Source: Pontiella desulfatans
GTDB taxonomy: Bacteria; Verrucomicrobiota; Kiritimatiellia; Kiritimatiellales; Pontiellaceae
DNA length: 64,000 nucleotides
Direction of reading: 5' to 3'
Assembly (NCBI RefSeq): GCF_900890425.1
Contig: NZ_CAAHFG010000001.1
Location: 62,001 to 126,000 of the forward strand
The notes beneath the pieces were generated by a model that saw only the letters and a list, made by a program, of their open reading frames with translations, was not told where the DNA came from and did not search any database. Made by a program: the position numbers and the translations under genes. This document shows, one piece after another, positions 51,808 to 62,805 of this stretch. Numbering within the stretch: position 1 is the first letter of the stretch; the number at the start of each line of letters is the position of its first letter.

Positions 51808-51892
51808 TGGTGGGCGAGGCGGGACTCGAACCCGCACGCTGTTAGGCACGAGAACCTAAATCTCGCGTGTATACCAATTTCACCACTCGCCC
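51808..51892 (-). tRNA. tRNA-Leu (anticodon UAG)
   Basis: The minus-strand sequence folds as a long-variable-arm tRNA: acceptor GGGCGAG pairs with CTCGCCC, the D-arm contains GGT, the anticodon stem CGAGA/TCTCG encloses loop TTTAGGT (anticodon TAG, reading CUA and related codons), the T-arm has CGGGTTCGAGTCCCG, and CCA is encoded at the 3' end (51808-51810). No pseudo-features. Confidence 0.97.
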
Positions 51893-51939
51893 GGTAAAAA
51901 AGAGGGTAATGTAGTGGGTCGGGCGGGGGGGGCTCAAGT

Positions 51940-52566
51940 TCAAAAAACGTGGCGTTCCCATATTTTCTGCAAGGCCCGGATGGCGGCTGCGGGATCGGTT
52001 GCGGCGTTGACGGCGCTGACGACGCAATAGTTTTGTGCCCCGGCTTCGAGCAGCCCGGGGAGGTTTTGAGCGTTGATGCCGCCGATGGCCACGGCGGTGA
52101 GCGGGGATTGGCCTATGATCCGGCCCACTTCCGCGGCACCGAGCGCGGGATCGGCATCGGCCTTGGTTGGGGTGGGATGGACGGGGCCGACGCCGATATA
52201 GTCGGGCGCGGCCTCGGCGGCCAGAAGCGCCTGTTCGAGGCTGTGGGTGGACAATCCGAAAATTTTGCCGGGAACGCTCCAGGTTGAGCGGGCTTCTTCG
52301 ACGGACAGGTCGGCCTGACCCAGGTGGATCCCGTCGGCATCGGATTCGATGGCCACGGTGAGGTCGTCGTTGACGATGAAGCGGGTTTGGGTGTTTTTGG
52401 TGATGTCGCGGAGGGCGAGGGCGGTGGCGGCCACCTGCTCCCGGGGGGTGTTTTTCATACGTAGCTGGAGATAGCGCACGCCGCATTCAACGGCGGCCTT
52501 CGCGGCGGCTTCGTAGCCGGAAACGGGGTCGGTCAGGATGAGGTAGAGTCCGAAATTTTCCTTCAT
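51940..52566 (-). CDS. thiE: Thiamine-phosphate synthase
   Basis: A 208-residue TIM-barrel enzyme joining HMP-PP and thiazole phosphate. Motifs: LILTDPVSG at the N-terminus, RYLQLRMKNTPREQ near 31-44, FIVNDDLTVAIESDADGIHLGQ near 63-84, GVGPVHPTPTKADA near 125-138, and AVAIGGINAQNLPGLLEAGA near 158-178. It works in the pathway that also needs ThiC, encoded at 57444. It lies between the tRNA and the SHD1 genes and has no own riboswitch that I can see. Confidence 0.94.
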   Translation of the reverse strand: MKENFGLYLILTDPVSGYEAAAKAAVECGVRYLQLRMKNTPREQVAATALALRDITKNTQTRFIVNDDLTVAIESDADGIHLGQADLSVEEARSTWSVPGKIFGLSTHSLEQALLAAEAAPDYIGVGPVHPTPTKADADPALGAAEVGRIIGQSPLTAVAIGGINAQNLPGLLEAGAQNYCVVSAVNAATDPAAAIRALQKIWERHVF

Positions 52567-52696
52567 AGGCGTTCATTAAGACATAAGGATTCCGGGGAGG
52601 AAACTGCGAATGCATAGGAAAGGGCAGGTTTTTTCTTTTCAACGTTTTGTTGATCCGTAAACTATGCATTCAGTTTTGAGCATGCGGGGGATGCAT

Positions 52697-53479
52697 ATGA
52701 AACGGGGTAGACGTTGGAGTTTGTTGTTGGGAGTGGTCTTTTGCGGGTCTATTGCGCAGGGCACCAGTAAGTTACATATATTTACCAGCCAGCAAGGGCA
52801 GGTGGTGAGCGCCAGGATTATCCAGGTTGATTCCCAGCGCGGCCTGGTGGAGCTGGAGCTGGAAAACAAGCAACGCAAGAAGGTGAAGCCTACGGTTTTC
52901 ATTGAATCCGACCAGGCTTATATCCGCGACTGGGCTATTGGGCAGGCATTCATGGCCAGTTCAGGATTCCGCTTCAAGGGGGAGAAGAAAGTGATTGAGG
53001 ATTGGAGCGAAAGTGGCGGGATTGGCGTCAACCGCGAATTCGAGAAGGTCGTCTACATTTGCGACCTTAAGAATGGCTCGGCCTACACCTTCGAGAATAT
53101 CGAGGTGGAGTATTGCGTCTATTGGGAGCAGGAATATCCCGAGGCCAGCGGCGAACGGAAGGAACGGCTGGACTATTCCGGGCGGAACAGCATTAACTCG
53201 GTGGCTCCCCGGACCGCCGTCGCAGTCCAGACCGATCCCGTGACGTTGGTCTACCAGTATCTGGCCGGAGGCTATTACTATTCCAACGGGGCAACCGGCA
53301 AACAGAGTTCGAAGATGAAGGGTGTTTGGCTGAAGGCCAAGTTGACCACGGAGAGCGGCGAAACCTTTGTCCGCGACTTTTGCGAGCCGGCCAGCGTTAT
53401 GAAGCAGCAGGTTTGGAAAGCCCCTCCAAAAGCCGAGGTGGAAACCTCTTCGGGCAAGAAGAAGCGCAAAAAGAAATAG
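52697..53479 (+). CDS. Secreted SHD1-domain protein, first of tandem trio
   Basis: A 260-residue protein with a signal peptide (about 1-25, ending IAQG) and an SHD1-like domain at about 28-80 (GQVVSARIIQVDSQRGLVEL, then KVKPTVFIESDQAYIRDW). The rest is a beta-rich region with Tyr-rich strands (YYYSNGATG) and a basic Lys-rich tail. SHD1 (SLA1 homology 1) is a ubiquitin/actin-adaptor domain in eukaryotes, but is common in secreted PVC proteins with unknown role. The ATG at 52697 has GGGGG 6 bases upstream. Confidence 0.7.
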   Translation: MKRGRRWSLLLGVVFCGSIAQGTSKLHIFTSQQGQVVSARIIQVDSQRGLVELELENKQRKKVKPTVFIESDQAYIRDWAIGQAFMASSGFRFKGEKKVIEDWSESGGIGVNREFEKVVYICDLKNGSAYTFENIEVEYCVYWEQEYPEASGERKERLDYSGRNSINSVAPRTAVAVQTDPVTLVYQYLAGGYYYSNGATGKQSSKMKGVWLKAKLTTESGETFVRDFCEPASVMKQQVWKAPPKAEVETSSGKKKRKKK

Positions 53480-53494
53480 CATTAGGAGAAGACG

Positions 53495-54214
53495 ATGAAA
53501 TCAATCCAATCCATTTTAATCTGTTCGGTGTTGTTGGCCTCTGGTTGGGCCGTAGCCGAAATGCATGCGTTCAAGTTGCCGGACGGTCGTTCCGTCGAGG
53601 CGGAGATTATGGACTACAACGCGAAGCTGGGCCAGGTTGAGCTCCAGCTGGCAAACGGCTCGCGCAAGAAGATCGATCCTACGATTTTTGTGCAGGCGGA
53701 CCAGGATTATATCAAGGAATGGGCCTCCCTCGATGGCTTCAGAAGCTCGTCCCAGTTCAAGATCGAATGCGCCAAGAAAAAGCTGGAGCAGTGGAAGGAG
53801 GGCGACGACGCCTTCGAGACCAAGTTCGAGAAATATGTCTATGAAGTTTCTTTGGCGAACCGCACGGCTTCCGAGATCGACCCCTTGAAGGTGGAGTATC
53901 GTATTTACTACGAACAGGAGGAAAACGATATGGCCACCAAGAAGGTGGTGAACCACCAGCAGGTCAAATCGGGAACGCTCGACGTCGAACGGGTGCGGGC
54001 GAAGGAGACGCGGCGAGCCAATACGGAACCGGTGGTGCTCAAGGAATTCGAGTTCAACATGTCGGACTACTATGTGGAGGGTGGCGATCCCGAGTCGACG
54101 AGCGGCGAGCTCAAGGGGATTTGGGTGCGGTTGACGGTCAAGACCAAGAGCGGTCAAACCGCGGTGCGCGATGTCTATGAACCAGACAGCATCAAAGGCA
54201 AGTATGCCTGGTAG
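53495..54214 (+). CDS. Secreted SHD1-domain protein, second of tandem trio
   Basis: A 239-residue paralogue: signal peptide (about 1-22, ending AVA) and SHD1-like domain FKLPDGRSVEAEIMDYN, GQVELQLANGSRKKIDPTIF, ADQDYIKEWASL, at about 25-80. The remainder follows the same beta-rich plan (YVYEVSLANRTASEIDPLKV, LKGIWVRLTVKTKSGQTAVR). AGGAGAAGACG lies before the ATG. It begins 15 bases after the first gene. The three share order, length and domain, so they arose by duplication. Confidence 0.72.
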   Translation: MKSIQSILICSVLLASGWAVAEMHAFKLPDGRSVEAEIMDYNAKLGQVELQLANGSRKKIDPTIFVQADQDYIKEWASLDGFRSSSQFKIECAKKKLEQWKEGDDAFETKFEKYVYEVSLANRTASEIDPLKVEYRIYYEQEENDMATKKVVNHQQVKSGTLDVERVRAKETRRANTEPVVLKEFEFNMSDYYVEGGDPESTSGELKGIWVRLTVKTKSGQTAVRDVYEPDSIKGKYAW

Positions 54215-54224
54215 AAGGACGTCA

Positions 54225-54953
54225 ATGAAGGTTGCCGTGCTGTTGGTTTTGGCGCTCGCCCTTTCCTCCTTCGGGGACGGCGAATACCGCACCTTCACCG
54301 ATCAGGATGGCCGCGAGATCAAGGCGAAGCTCATCAAGGTTGATACCCGGTCCGGGAAAATCACGGTCGAGCGTGACGACCGCCGCAAGGTCACCGTCCC
54401 GGCAAATATCTTTTCCGAGGCCGACCAGGCCTACATCAAGGAATGGCTGGCCGCCCAGAATTTTCTTTCGAACTCCAAGCTCCGGGTCAACGTGGACAAG
54501 AGAAAGGGAACTGCGGGGGAGACTTCGGAAACCAAACGGGCGAAATCCCCCTGTTTCTATGAGATCCAGCTGGATAACAAATCGGGCGCCCCGTTCGAAG
54601 GGATCTGGATTGAATACTGCATGTATATGAATACCGAGAATCTTGCAGGCGGTGCGGATAAGCTGACGGTGGAGACGGGAAAATCAAAGGTCCTTAGGCT
54701 TCCTGTTCGGGGGAAGCATCTTGAAACGACCAAAGAGATTAAACTATTCCGGTATTATCAGGCACAACTGGAGACGACCTATTATTCAGATGGAACCGTT
54801 GACCGCAATACGTCCTACAACAAAATGTCCGAGGATAATATGGAGGGCATCCGCGTGCGGGTCTACCTCAAGACGCCGGCCGGAAATACCTTCATGCGCG
54901 AAATCTGCGATCCCAGTTCCGTCGAGAAGGAATACACCTGGAAGCGCCATTGA
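54225..54953 (+). CDS. Secreted SHD1-domain protein, third of tandem trio
   Basis: A 242-residue paralogue with the clearest SHD1 domain: RTFTDQDGREIKAKLIKVDT, ITVERDDRRKVTVPANIF, and SEADQAYIKEWLAAQN at about 22-80, after a short signal peptide ending near SSFG. The remainder has the same strand plan, with EGIRVRVYLKTPAGNTFMRE near the end. The start at 54225 follows AGAAGGACGTCA. It lies 10 bases after the second gene. Divergence between copies is substantial. Confidence 0.74.
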   Translation: MKVAVLLVLALALSSFGDGEYRTFTDQDGREIKAKLIKVDTRSGKITVERDDRRKVTVPANIFSEADQAYIKEWLAAQNFLSNSKLRVNVDKRKGTAGETSETKRAKSPCFYEIQLDNKSGAPFEGIWIEYCMYMNTENLAGGADKLTVETGKSKVLRLPVRGKHLETTKEIKLFRYYQAQLETTYYSDGTVDRNTSYNKMSEDNMEGIRVRVYLKTPAGNTFMREICDPSSVEKEYTWKRH

Positions 54954-54995
54954 CGCAAAGCCGGTAAGGAAGAACGAGCAGATGAAAAAGCGTGC

Positions 54996-55973
54996 CTATG
55001 CTCGTCGTAGAATCCGCTCCACATCCGCGATGGACCCGGTCTGCATCAGGCGGGCGCGTAGCTCGGCGGCGCCGGGGAAACCCTTGGAATAGATGGAATA
55101 ATAGTGGCGCAGGATGTGGAAATTCTTGGTGTCGCCCCAAACGCGGTCGAAAAGCTCGGTATGCTTCCATAGCAGATCGAGCTTTTCCTCTTTGGTGCGC
55201 TCGCGCTGCTCTTCCATGAAGATCCATGGATTATGGAAAATGCCGCGGCCGATCATTGCGCCATCCAGCTTGAATTCGGCGCACTTGGCGCGTGCTTCCT
55301 CCAGCGAAAGTACGTCACCGTTGCCGATCACAGGCAGCTCCAACCCGAGCTGGTCGCGCAACCGTGCCGCCCTGGCAATCTCGCCCCAGTCGGCCAGGCC
55401 ATCCGACATCTGCTTTTGCGTCCGCCCGTGGATCGTCAGCGCGGCGGGTTTGGTTTCGAGCACATGGCCAATCCATTCCTCGGTGGCGACCGACTTCAGG
55501 CCGATGCGTGTCTTGACGGAAACCGGAAGGTGGGTGGCTTCCTGCGCGGCCTGGATGATTTCCTTGGCGAGCGACGGATTGCCGATCAGACCGGAACAGC
55601 ATCCGCGGCGCACCACCTTCGGAACAGGACAACCCATGTTGATGTCGATCCCGTCGAACTCCATTTCATCGGTGATTTCCCTGACCACCTGCTGGTAGTT
55701 TTCGGGGGTGTTGCCCCAAATCTGGGCCACGATCTTTACGTTCTTCTCCTTGAGCAACCGCCGCTCTTCGCCAGTCACCTGCAGGCGATGGCTAATGCGC
55801 TTGCGGGCTTTCGGGTGCACCAGCCCATCGGTCGAGACAAACTCCGTCATCACCACATGCAATGCGCCCGGATCGGCCAGCCCGATCAATAGCTCGCGCA
55901 GTACCGTGTCGGTAACATCTTCCATCGGTGCCAAGGCAATGATCGGGCGGTCTATGGAATTCCAGAAATTCAT
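54996..55973 (-). CDS. tRNA-dihydrouridine synthase (second Dus)
   Basis: A 325-residue Dus: IIALAPMEDVTDTVLRELL at 10-28, ARKRISHRLQVTGEERRLLK, INMGCPVPKVVRRGCCSGLI with catalytic Cys near 110-130, VSVKTRIGLKSV and TIHGRTQKQMSDGLADW near 180-196, GNGDVLSLEEA and MIGRGIFHNPW. The best subfamily is uncertain; it is more diverged from the 45467 protein than a recent copy would be. It lies 47 bases downstream of bioB on the same strand, with a repeat between. Confidence 0.92.
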   Translation of the reverse strand: MNFWNSIDRPIIALAPMEDVTDTVLRELLIGLADPGALHVVMTEFVSTDGLVHPKARKRISHRLQVTGEERRLLKEKNVKIVAQIWGNTPENYQQVVREITDEMEFDGIDINMGCPVPKVVRRGCCSGLIGNPSLAKEIIQAAQEATHLPVSVKTRIGLKSVATEEWIGHVLETKPAALTIHGRTQKQMSDGLADWGEIARAARLRDQLGLELPVIGNGDVLSLEEARAKCAEFKLDGAMIGRGIFHNPWIFMEEQRERTKEEKLDLLWKHTELFDRVWGDTKNFHILRHYYSIYSKGFPGAAELRARLMQTGSIADVERILRRA

Positions 55974-55980
55974 GGTTGAT

Positions 55981-56030
55981 GACGAGTGACGATTGAGCCG
56001 TGATTATCACGCCTCACGCCTCACGCATTC
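55981..56030. repeat. GGCGTGA/TCACG-family repeat at bioB 3' end, copy 5
   Basis: Left arm (55985-56003) and right TCACGC units (56007-56025) are inverted. On the minus strand the last codon and TGA stop of bioB (56021-56023 region) are read from the right arm. Same family as copies near 46511 and 50191. Confidence 0.78.
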
Positions 56031-57001
56031 ATTTCAATCTCGAACCCGGCGTCTTCGATCATGCGCTTGTCTTCCTCATAGCTCTGTCCGCCGGTGGTCA
56101 GGTAGCCGGCGGTAAACATGGAGTTGGCCGGGTAGAGGGCGAGGGGCTGGAGGTCGCGCAGCGTGGTTTCGCGTCCACCCGCAATGCGGACTTCCGTTTC
56201 CGGGATCACAAAGCGAACCATGGCCAACGCCCGCAGGCAGTCGTTCGGCTTCAACGGGTTGGGCTTGCCCGCGAACTCTGTACCAGGGCGCGGGTCGAGG
56301 AAGTTGATCGGAACAGAGTCCACGTTCAGGTCGGCCAAGGCAAAGGCAAGATCCACACGATCCTGAAGCGACTCTCCCATGCCAAACAGGCCACCGCAAC
56401 AGAGGTCGAGCCCGACCTTCTTCACAATCTTGGCGGTGTTGACCCGATCCTCGAATTCGTGGGTGGTCACCACTTCCGAAAAATAGTTTTCGGAGGTTTC
56501 GAGATTGTGGTTGAAACGGTCGACGCCTGAATCCTTCAGGCGGATCGCCTTTTCCTCGGTCAGCAGGCCAAGGGACGAACAGATTTCCAGATCCGGATAT
56601 TTCCGTTTAATCTGGATGGCGGCTTCGCAAATGGTTTCCAGCTCCTTCGGCGCCGGGGCGCGGGTGCTTGACACCACGCAGTAGCGCTTGGCATTGCGAT
56701 CGACCGCGGCCTGCGCCCCCTCGACAATGCTTTCCACCGTCTGGAAGTCGTAGCGCTCCACATCGTTGATGGCCGAGGTCGATTGCGAGCAAAACGCGCA
56801 ATCCTCGGGGCACTTGCCGCTTTTCACGTTGCGCAAGAGGTGCAGCGAAACCGTGTTCCCAAAATATTTCCTACGGATGCGGAAGGCGCCCTGCAGCACC
56901 TCCAGCAGCTCGTCGTCCGGCGACTCCAGGATCGCCAAGGCTTCCTCTTCCGTAATGTTGCCGCCATCCAACACGCGGTCGCTGATTACTTTCCAATCCA
57001 T
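56021..57001 (-). CDS. bioB: Biotin synthase
   Basis: A 326-residue radical-SAM enzyme that inserts sulfur into dethiobiotin. The radical SAM motif CPEDCAFCSQ uses Cys64, Cys68 and Cys71; other marks are YCVVSSTRAPAPKELE near 105-120, GVDRFNHNLETSENYF near 152-168 and GLFGMGESLQDRVDLA near 203-218. TTTGGAGAGAAAACC precedes the ATG. It is the only biotin-synthesis gene here. The product serves AccB/AccC. Confidence 0.97.
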   Translation of the reverse strand: MDWKVISDRVLDGGNITEEEALAILESPDDELLEVLQGAFRIRRKYFGNTVSLHLLRNVKSGKCPEDCAFCSQSTSAINDVERYDFQTVESIVEGAQAAVDRNAKRYCVVSSTRAPAPKELETICEAAIQIKRKYPDLEICSSLGLLTEEKAIRLKDSGVDRFNHNLETSENYFSEVVTTHEFEDRVNTAKIVKKVGLDLCCGGLFGMGESLQDRVDLAFALADLNVDSVPINFLDPRPGTEFAGKPNPLKPNDCLRALAMVRFVIPETEVRIAGGRETTLRDLQPLALYPANSMFTAGYLTTGGQSYEEDKRMIEDAGFEIEMNA

Positions 57002-57033
57002 GGTTTTCTCTCCAAATCAATTAACGGGGGCGG

Positions 57034-57061
57034 ATACTACCACGGGATTCCGGGTTGTAAA
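57034..57061 (-). promoter_or_regulatory. Likely sigma-70 promoter of bioB
   Basis: Minus-strand -35 TTTACA (complement of 57056-57061) and -10 TAGTAT (complement of 57034-57039) are separated by 16 bases, about 33 bases upstream of the bioB ATG. No other regulatory site was seen. Confidence 0.6.
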
Positions 57062-57104
57062 CCGATAGATGCGCAAAAGATGATAAACATAGTCATCAAA
57101 AGGG

Positions 57105-57132
57105 TTGACGCGTGTCGGCGAAGGCGTATATT
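57105..57132 (+). promoter_or_regulatory. Likely sigma-70 promoter of thiC
   Basis: -35 TTGACG (57105-57110) and -10 TATATT (57127-57132) with a 16-base spacer. The expected start site, about 57139-57141, is directly before the riboswitch aptamer at 57142. Confidence 0.8.
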
Positions 57133-57141
57133 CACTGCCTA

Positions 57142-59357
<2,216 letters not shown>

Positions 59358-59532
59358 AACGCTGCTCCGCGCAAAGCACGCCGCGTTTAGGTCGGCGCGG
59401 TTGGCGCAACGCATTTCGTTAAACGGAGTGTCGCCCGGGGCCAAGGAATGTTGCCGTTTCACATGGACCCTGCATGCTCTCCATTGAACGAAATCTTGAT
59501 ATCGCCCTCTAAAAGATGCATAGGAGATAACC

Positions 59533-60087
59533 ATGAAAACGAGATGGATCACGATGGCATTGGCGGCTGTGGCAGTTGCGGCGGGCGCAGGGACTAAGGA
59601 GACAAAGATGGAAAAGGCGGTATTTGCGGCGGGTTGCTTCTGGGGGGTTGAGGCGGTCTTCCAGGAGTTGGACGGAGTGGTCGATACAACCGTAGGCTAC
59701 ACCGGCGGAAAAACCGACGACCCCACCTACAAGGAAATCTGCAGCAAGGAAACCGGCCATGCCGAGGCGATTGAAATCGTCTATGATCCCTCCAGGGTTT
59801 CCTACGACGAGCTCTTGGCCTATTTCTGGCGGTTGCACGATCCCACCACCATGAATCGCCAGGGACCCGATAAAGGAACCCAGTATCGGTCGGCCGTTTT
59901 CTACTACACCCCCGAGCAAAAGGCCGCCGCCGAAAAGATAAAGGCCGAATCCCAGAAAAAGTGGAATAAGCCCATCGTGACCGAAATCACGGCCGGAGGA
60001 AAATTCTATCCCGCCGAGGCGTATCACCAGGATTATTTCAAGAACCGCGGCTCCCACCACACCGGCTGCCACTATCTGCGGGATTGA
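59533..60087 (+). CDS. msrA: Peptide-methionine (S)-S-oxide reductase MsrA, exported form
   Basis: A 184-residue MsrA with an N-terminal signal-like segment (about 1-20, ending AGAG), then the catalytic GCFWG (Cys35) and VGYTGGKTDDPTY, GHAEAIEIVYDPSRVSY, KGTQYRSAVFY and NRGSHHTGCHY with the resolving Cys near the C-terminus. It reduces Met-S-sulfoxide. The signal segment suggests an envelope location. GGAG before the ATG. Gap 59358-59532 before it has nothing recognisable. A strong hairpin follows at 60091. Confidence 0.94.
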   Translation: MKTRWITMALAAVAVAAGAGTKETKMEKAVFAAGCFWGVEAVFQELDGVVDTTVGYTGGKTDDPTYKEICSKETGHAEAIEIVYDPSRVSYDELLAYFWRLHDPTTMNRQGPDKGTQYRSAVFYYTPEQKAAAEKIKAESQKKWNKPIVTEITAGGKFYPAEAYHQDYFKNRGSHHTGCHYLRD

Positions 60088-60090
60088 GTG

Positions 60091-60142
60091 AAACATCATA
60101 CTTGCATAAGTATGATATCGTACTTATGCAAGTATGATGTTT
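60091..60142. terminator. Bidirectional hairpin between convergent msrA and prmC
   Basis: Arms 60091-60112 and 60121-60142 are perfect reverse complements (22 of 22) around an 8-base loop. On the plus strand TTTT follows, and on the minus strand the stem starts with A/T, so either gene could terminate here. Inside, CATACTT/AAGTATG units make nested palindromes. Confidence 0.8.
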
Positions 60143-60184
60143 TGCCGTCAGCCCACCTTGGCTTCGGCAGTCGGAAAAAAGGGG

Positions 60185-61051
60185 CTACGGATTGGTGGCG
60201 ATGGCCATGCGGTCGTGGCCGGCAAGGTCGCTTTTGATCTGGATGTCGGCATAGCCCATGTTTTCAAGGCACTCAAGGACGGCCTTGCCTTGGTTGTAGC
60301 CGAATTCGAGGAAGATCTGCCCGCCCGGAACGAGGATGGATCGAGCCTGCATGGCTAGGTCTTCAATCAGCTCCATGCCCGTAGGGCCGCTGTCGAGCGC
60401 CGACTTCGGCTCGTGGTCTCGCACCGATGGGTGGAGCTCGCTCCAGTCCTTCGAGGCAATATAGGGCAGGTTCGCCACAACCACATCGGCGCTTTCGGGG
60501 GCGTGGCCCTCGAGCAAGGATCCTTCTATCCAAAGAATGCGATTTTTCAGGCCATGGGCTTCCGCGTTTTCCCGGGCCAGCTCAAGGGCGGACGGGGAAA
60601 TATCCACCGCCTTGAAGTTGGCATCCGGTCGTTGCTTGGCCAGGGTTATGACGATGCACCCGGAGCCAATCCCCACATCGATAACCGTTGCCGGCTTCTT
60701 TTGGTTCCAAACCTTCGAGGCCAAAACCTCTTCGACCAAAAGCTCCGTTTCGGGGCGGGGGATCAGTGCGCGCGGATCGCACTTGATTTGGAGTCCCCAA
60801 AAGTCGACGTGGCCAACCACGTACTGCAGCGGTTCGCCGTTCTCAATTCGTTCGGCCAGCGGTTCAAGCCGGCTGATGATCTTGAACTGCTCGGCGGTGG
60901 AGCGCGCTTCGGGGGGCTTCCCGGTGTAGATTTCCAGCGGCCGGCATTCAAAGACGTGGGCCAGTAGTTCCTCCGCCACCCGTTTGGCATTGTCCACGCC
61001 GGAGGCTTTGAAGCGGAACGCGAACGATTCAACTAGTTGGTCTATTTCCAT
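60185..61051 (-). CDS. prmC: Peptide chain release factor N5-glutamine methyltransferase
   Basis: A 288-residue SAM enzyme methylating the GGQ glutamine of release factors. The N-terminal helical domain precedes VGHVDFWGLQIKCDPRALIP (residues about 79-98) and the SAM motif IDVGIGSGCIVITLAKQRPD near 123-142. The active-site motif reads VANLPYIASKDW (Asn-Leu-Pro-Tyr in place of the common NPPY), a known variant. No prfA gene is next to it here. Convergent with msrA. Confidence 0.93.
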   Translation of the reverse strand: MEIDQLVESFAFRFKASGVDNAKRVAEELLAHVFECRPLEIYTGKPPEARSTAEQFKIISRLEPLAERIENGEPLQYVVGHVDFWGLQIKCDPRALIPRPETELLVEEVLASKVWNQKKPATVIDVGIGSGCIVITLAKQRPDANFKAVDISPSALELARENAEAHGLKNRILWIEGSLLEGHAPESADVVVANLPYIASKDWSELHPSVRDHEPKSALDSGPTGMELIEDLAMQARSILVPGGQIFLEFGYNQGKAVLECLENMGYADIQIKSDLAGHDRMAIATNP

Positions 61052-61078
61052 GGTTGTCCGGTCCGGGGCGTTTGGGCC

Positions 61079-62611
<1,533 letters not shown>

Positions 62612-62805
62612 TTTTGCATCCTCATGCGGGGTGGGCTTGTTCATTGCCCAAACCTGAATACAAAAATGTATCTAAATAGGCAGGGTGCACACAAGTGTGT
62701 TTTGGAAATATTTGTCCTACGGGCATGAAGCAGGCGGGGCGGGGGGCGATTCAAACCAAACGCTGAAAGAAAAAGCCAAGGTCGGGGGAATGCACCGATC
62801 CCCCG

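Noticed and set aside
59451-59470. Partial parS-like sequence (GTTTCACATGGAC)
   Set aside because: It has too many changes from the canonical 16-bp palindrome to be a binding site.
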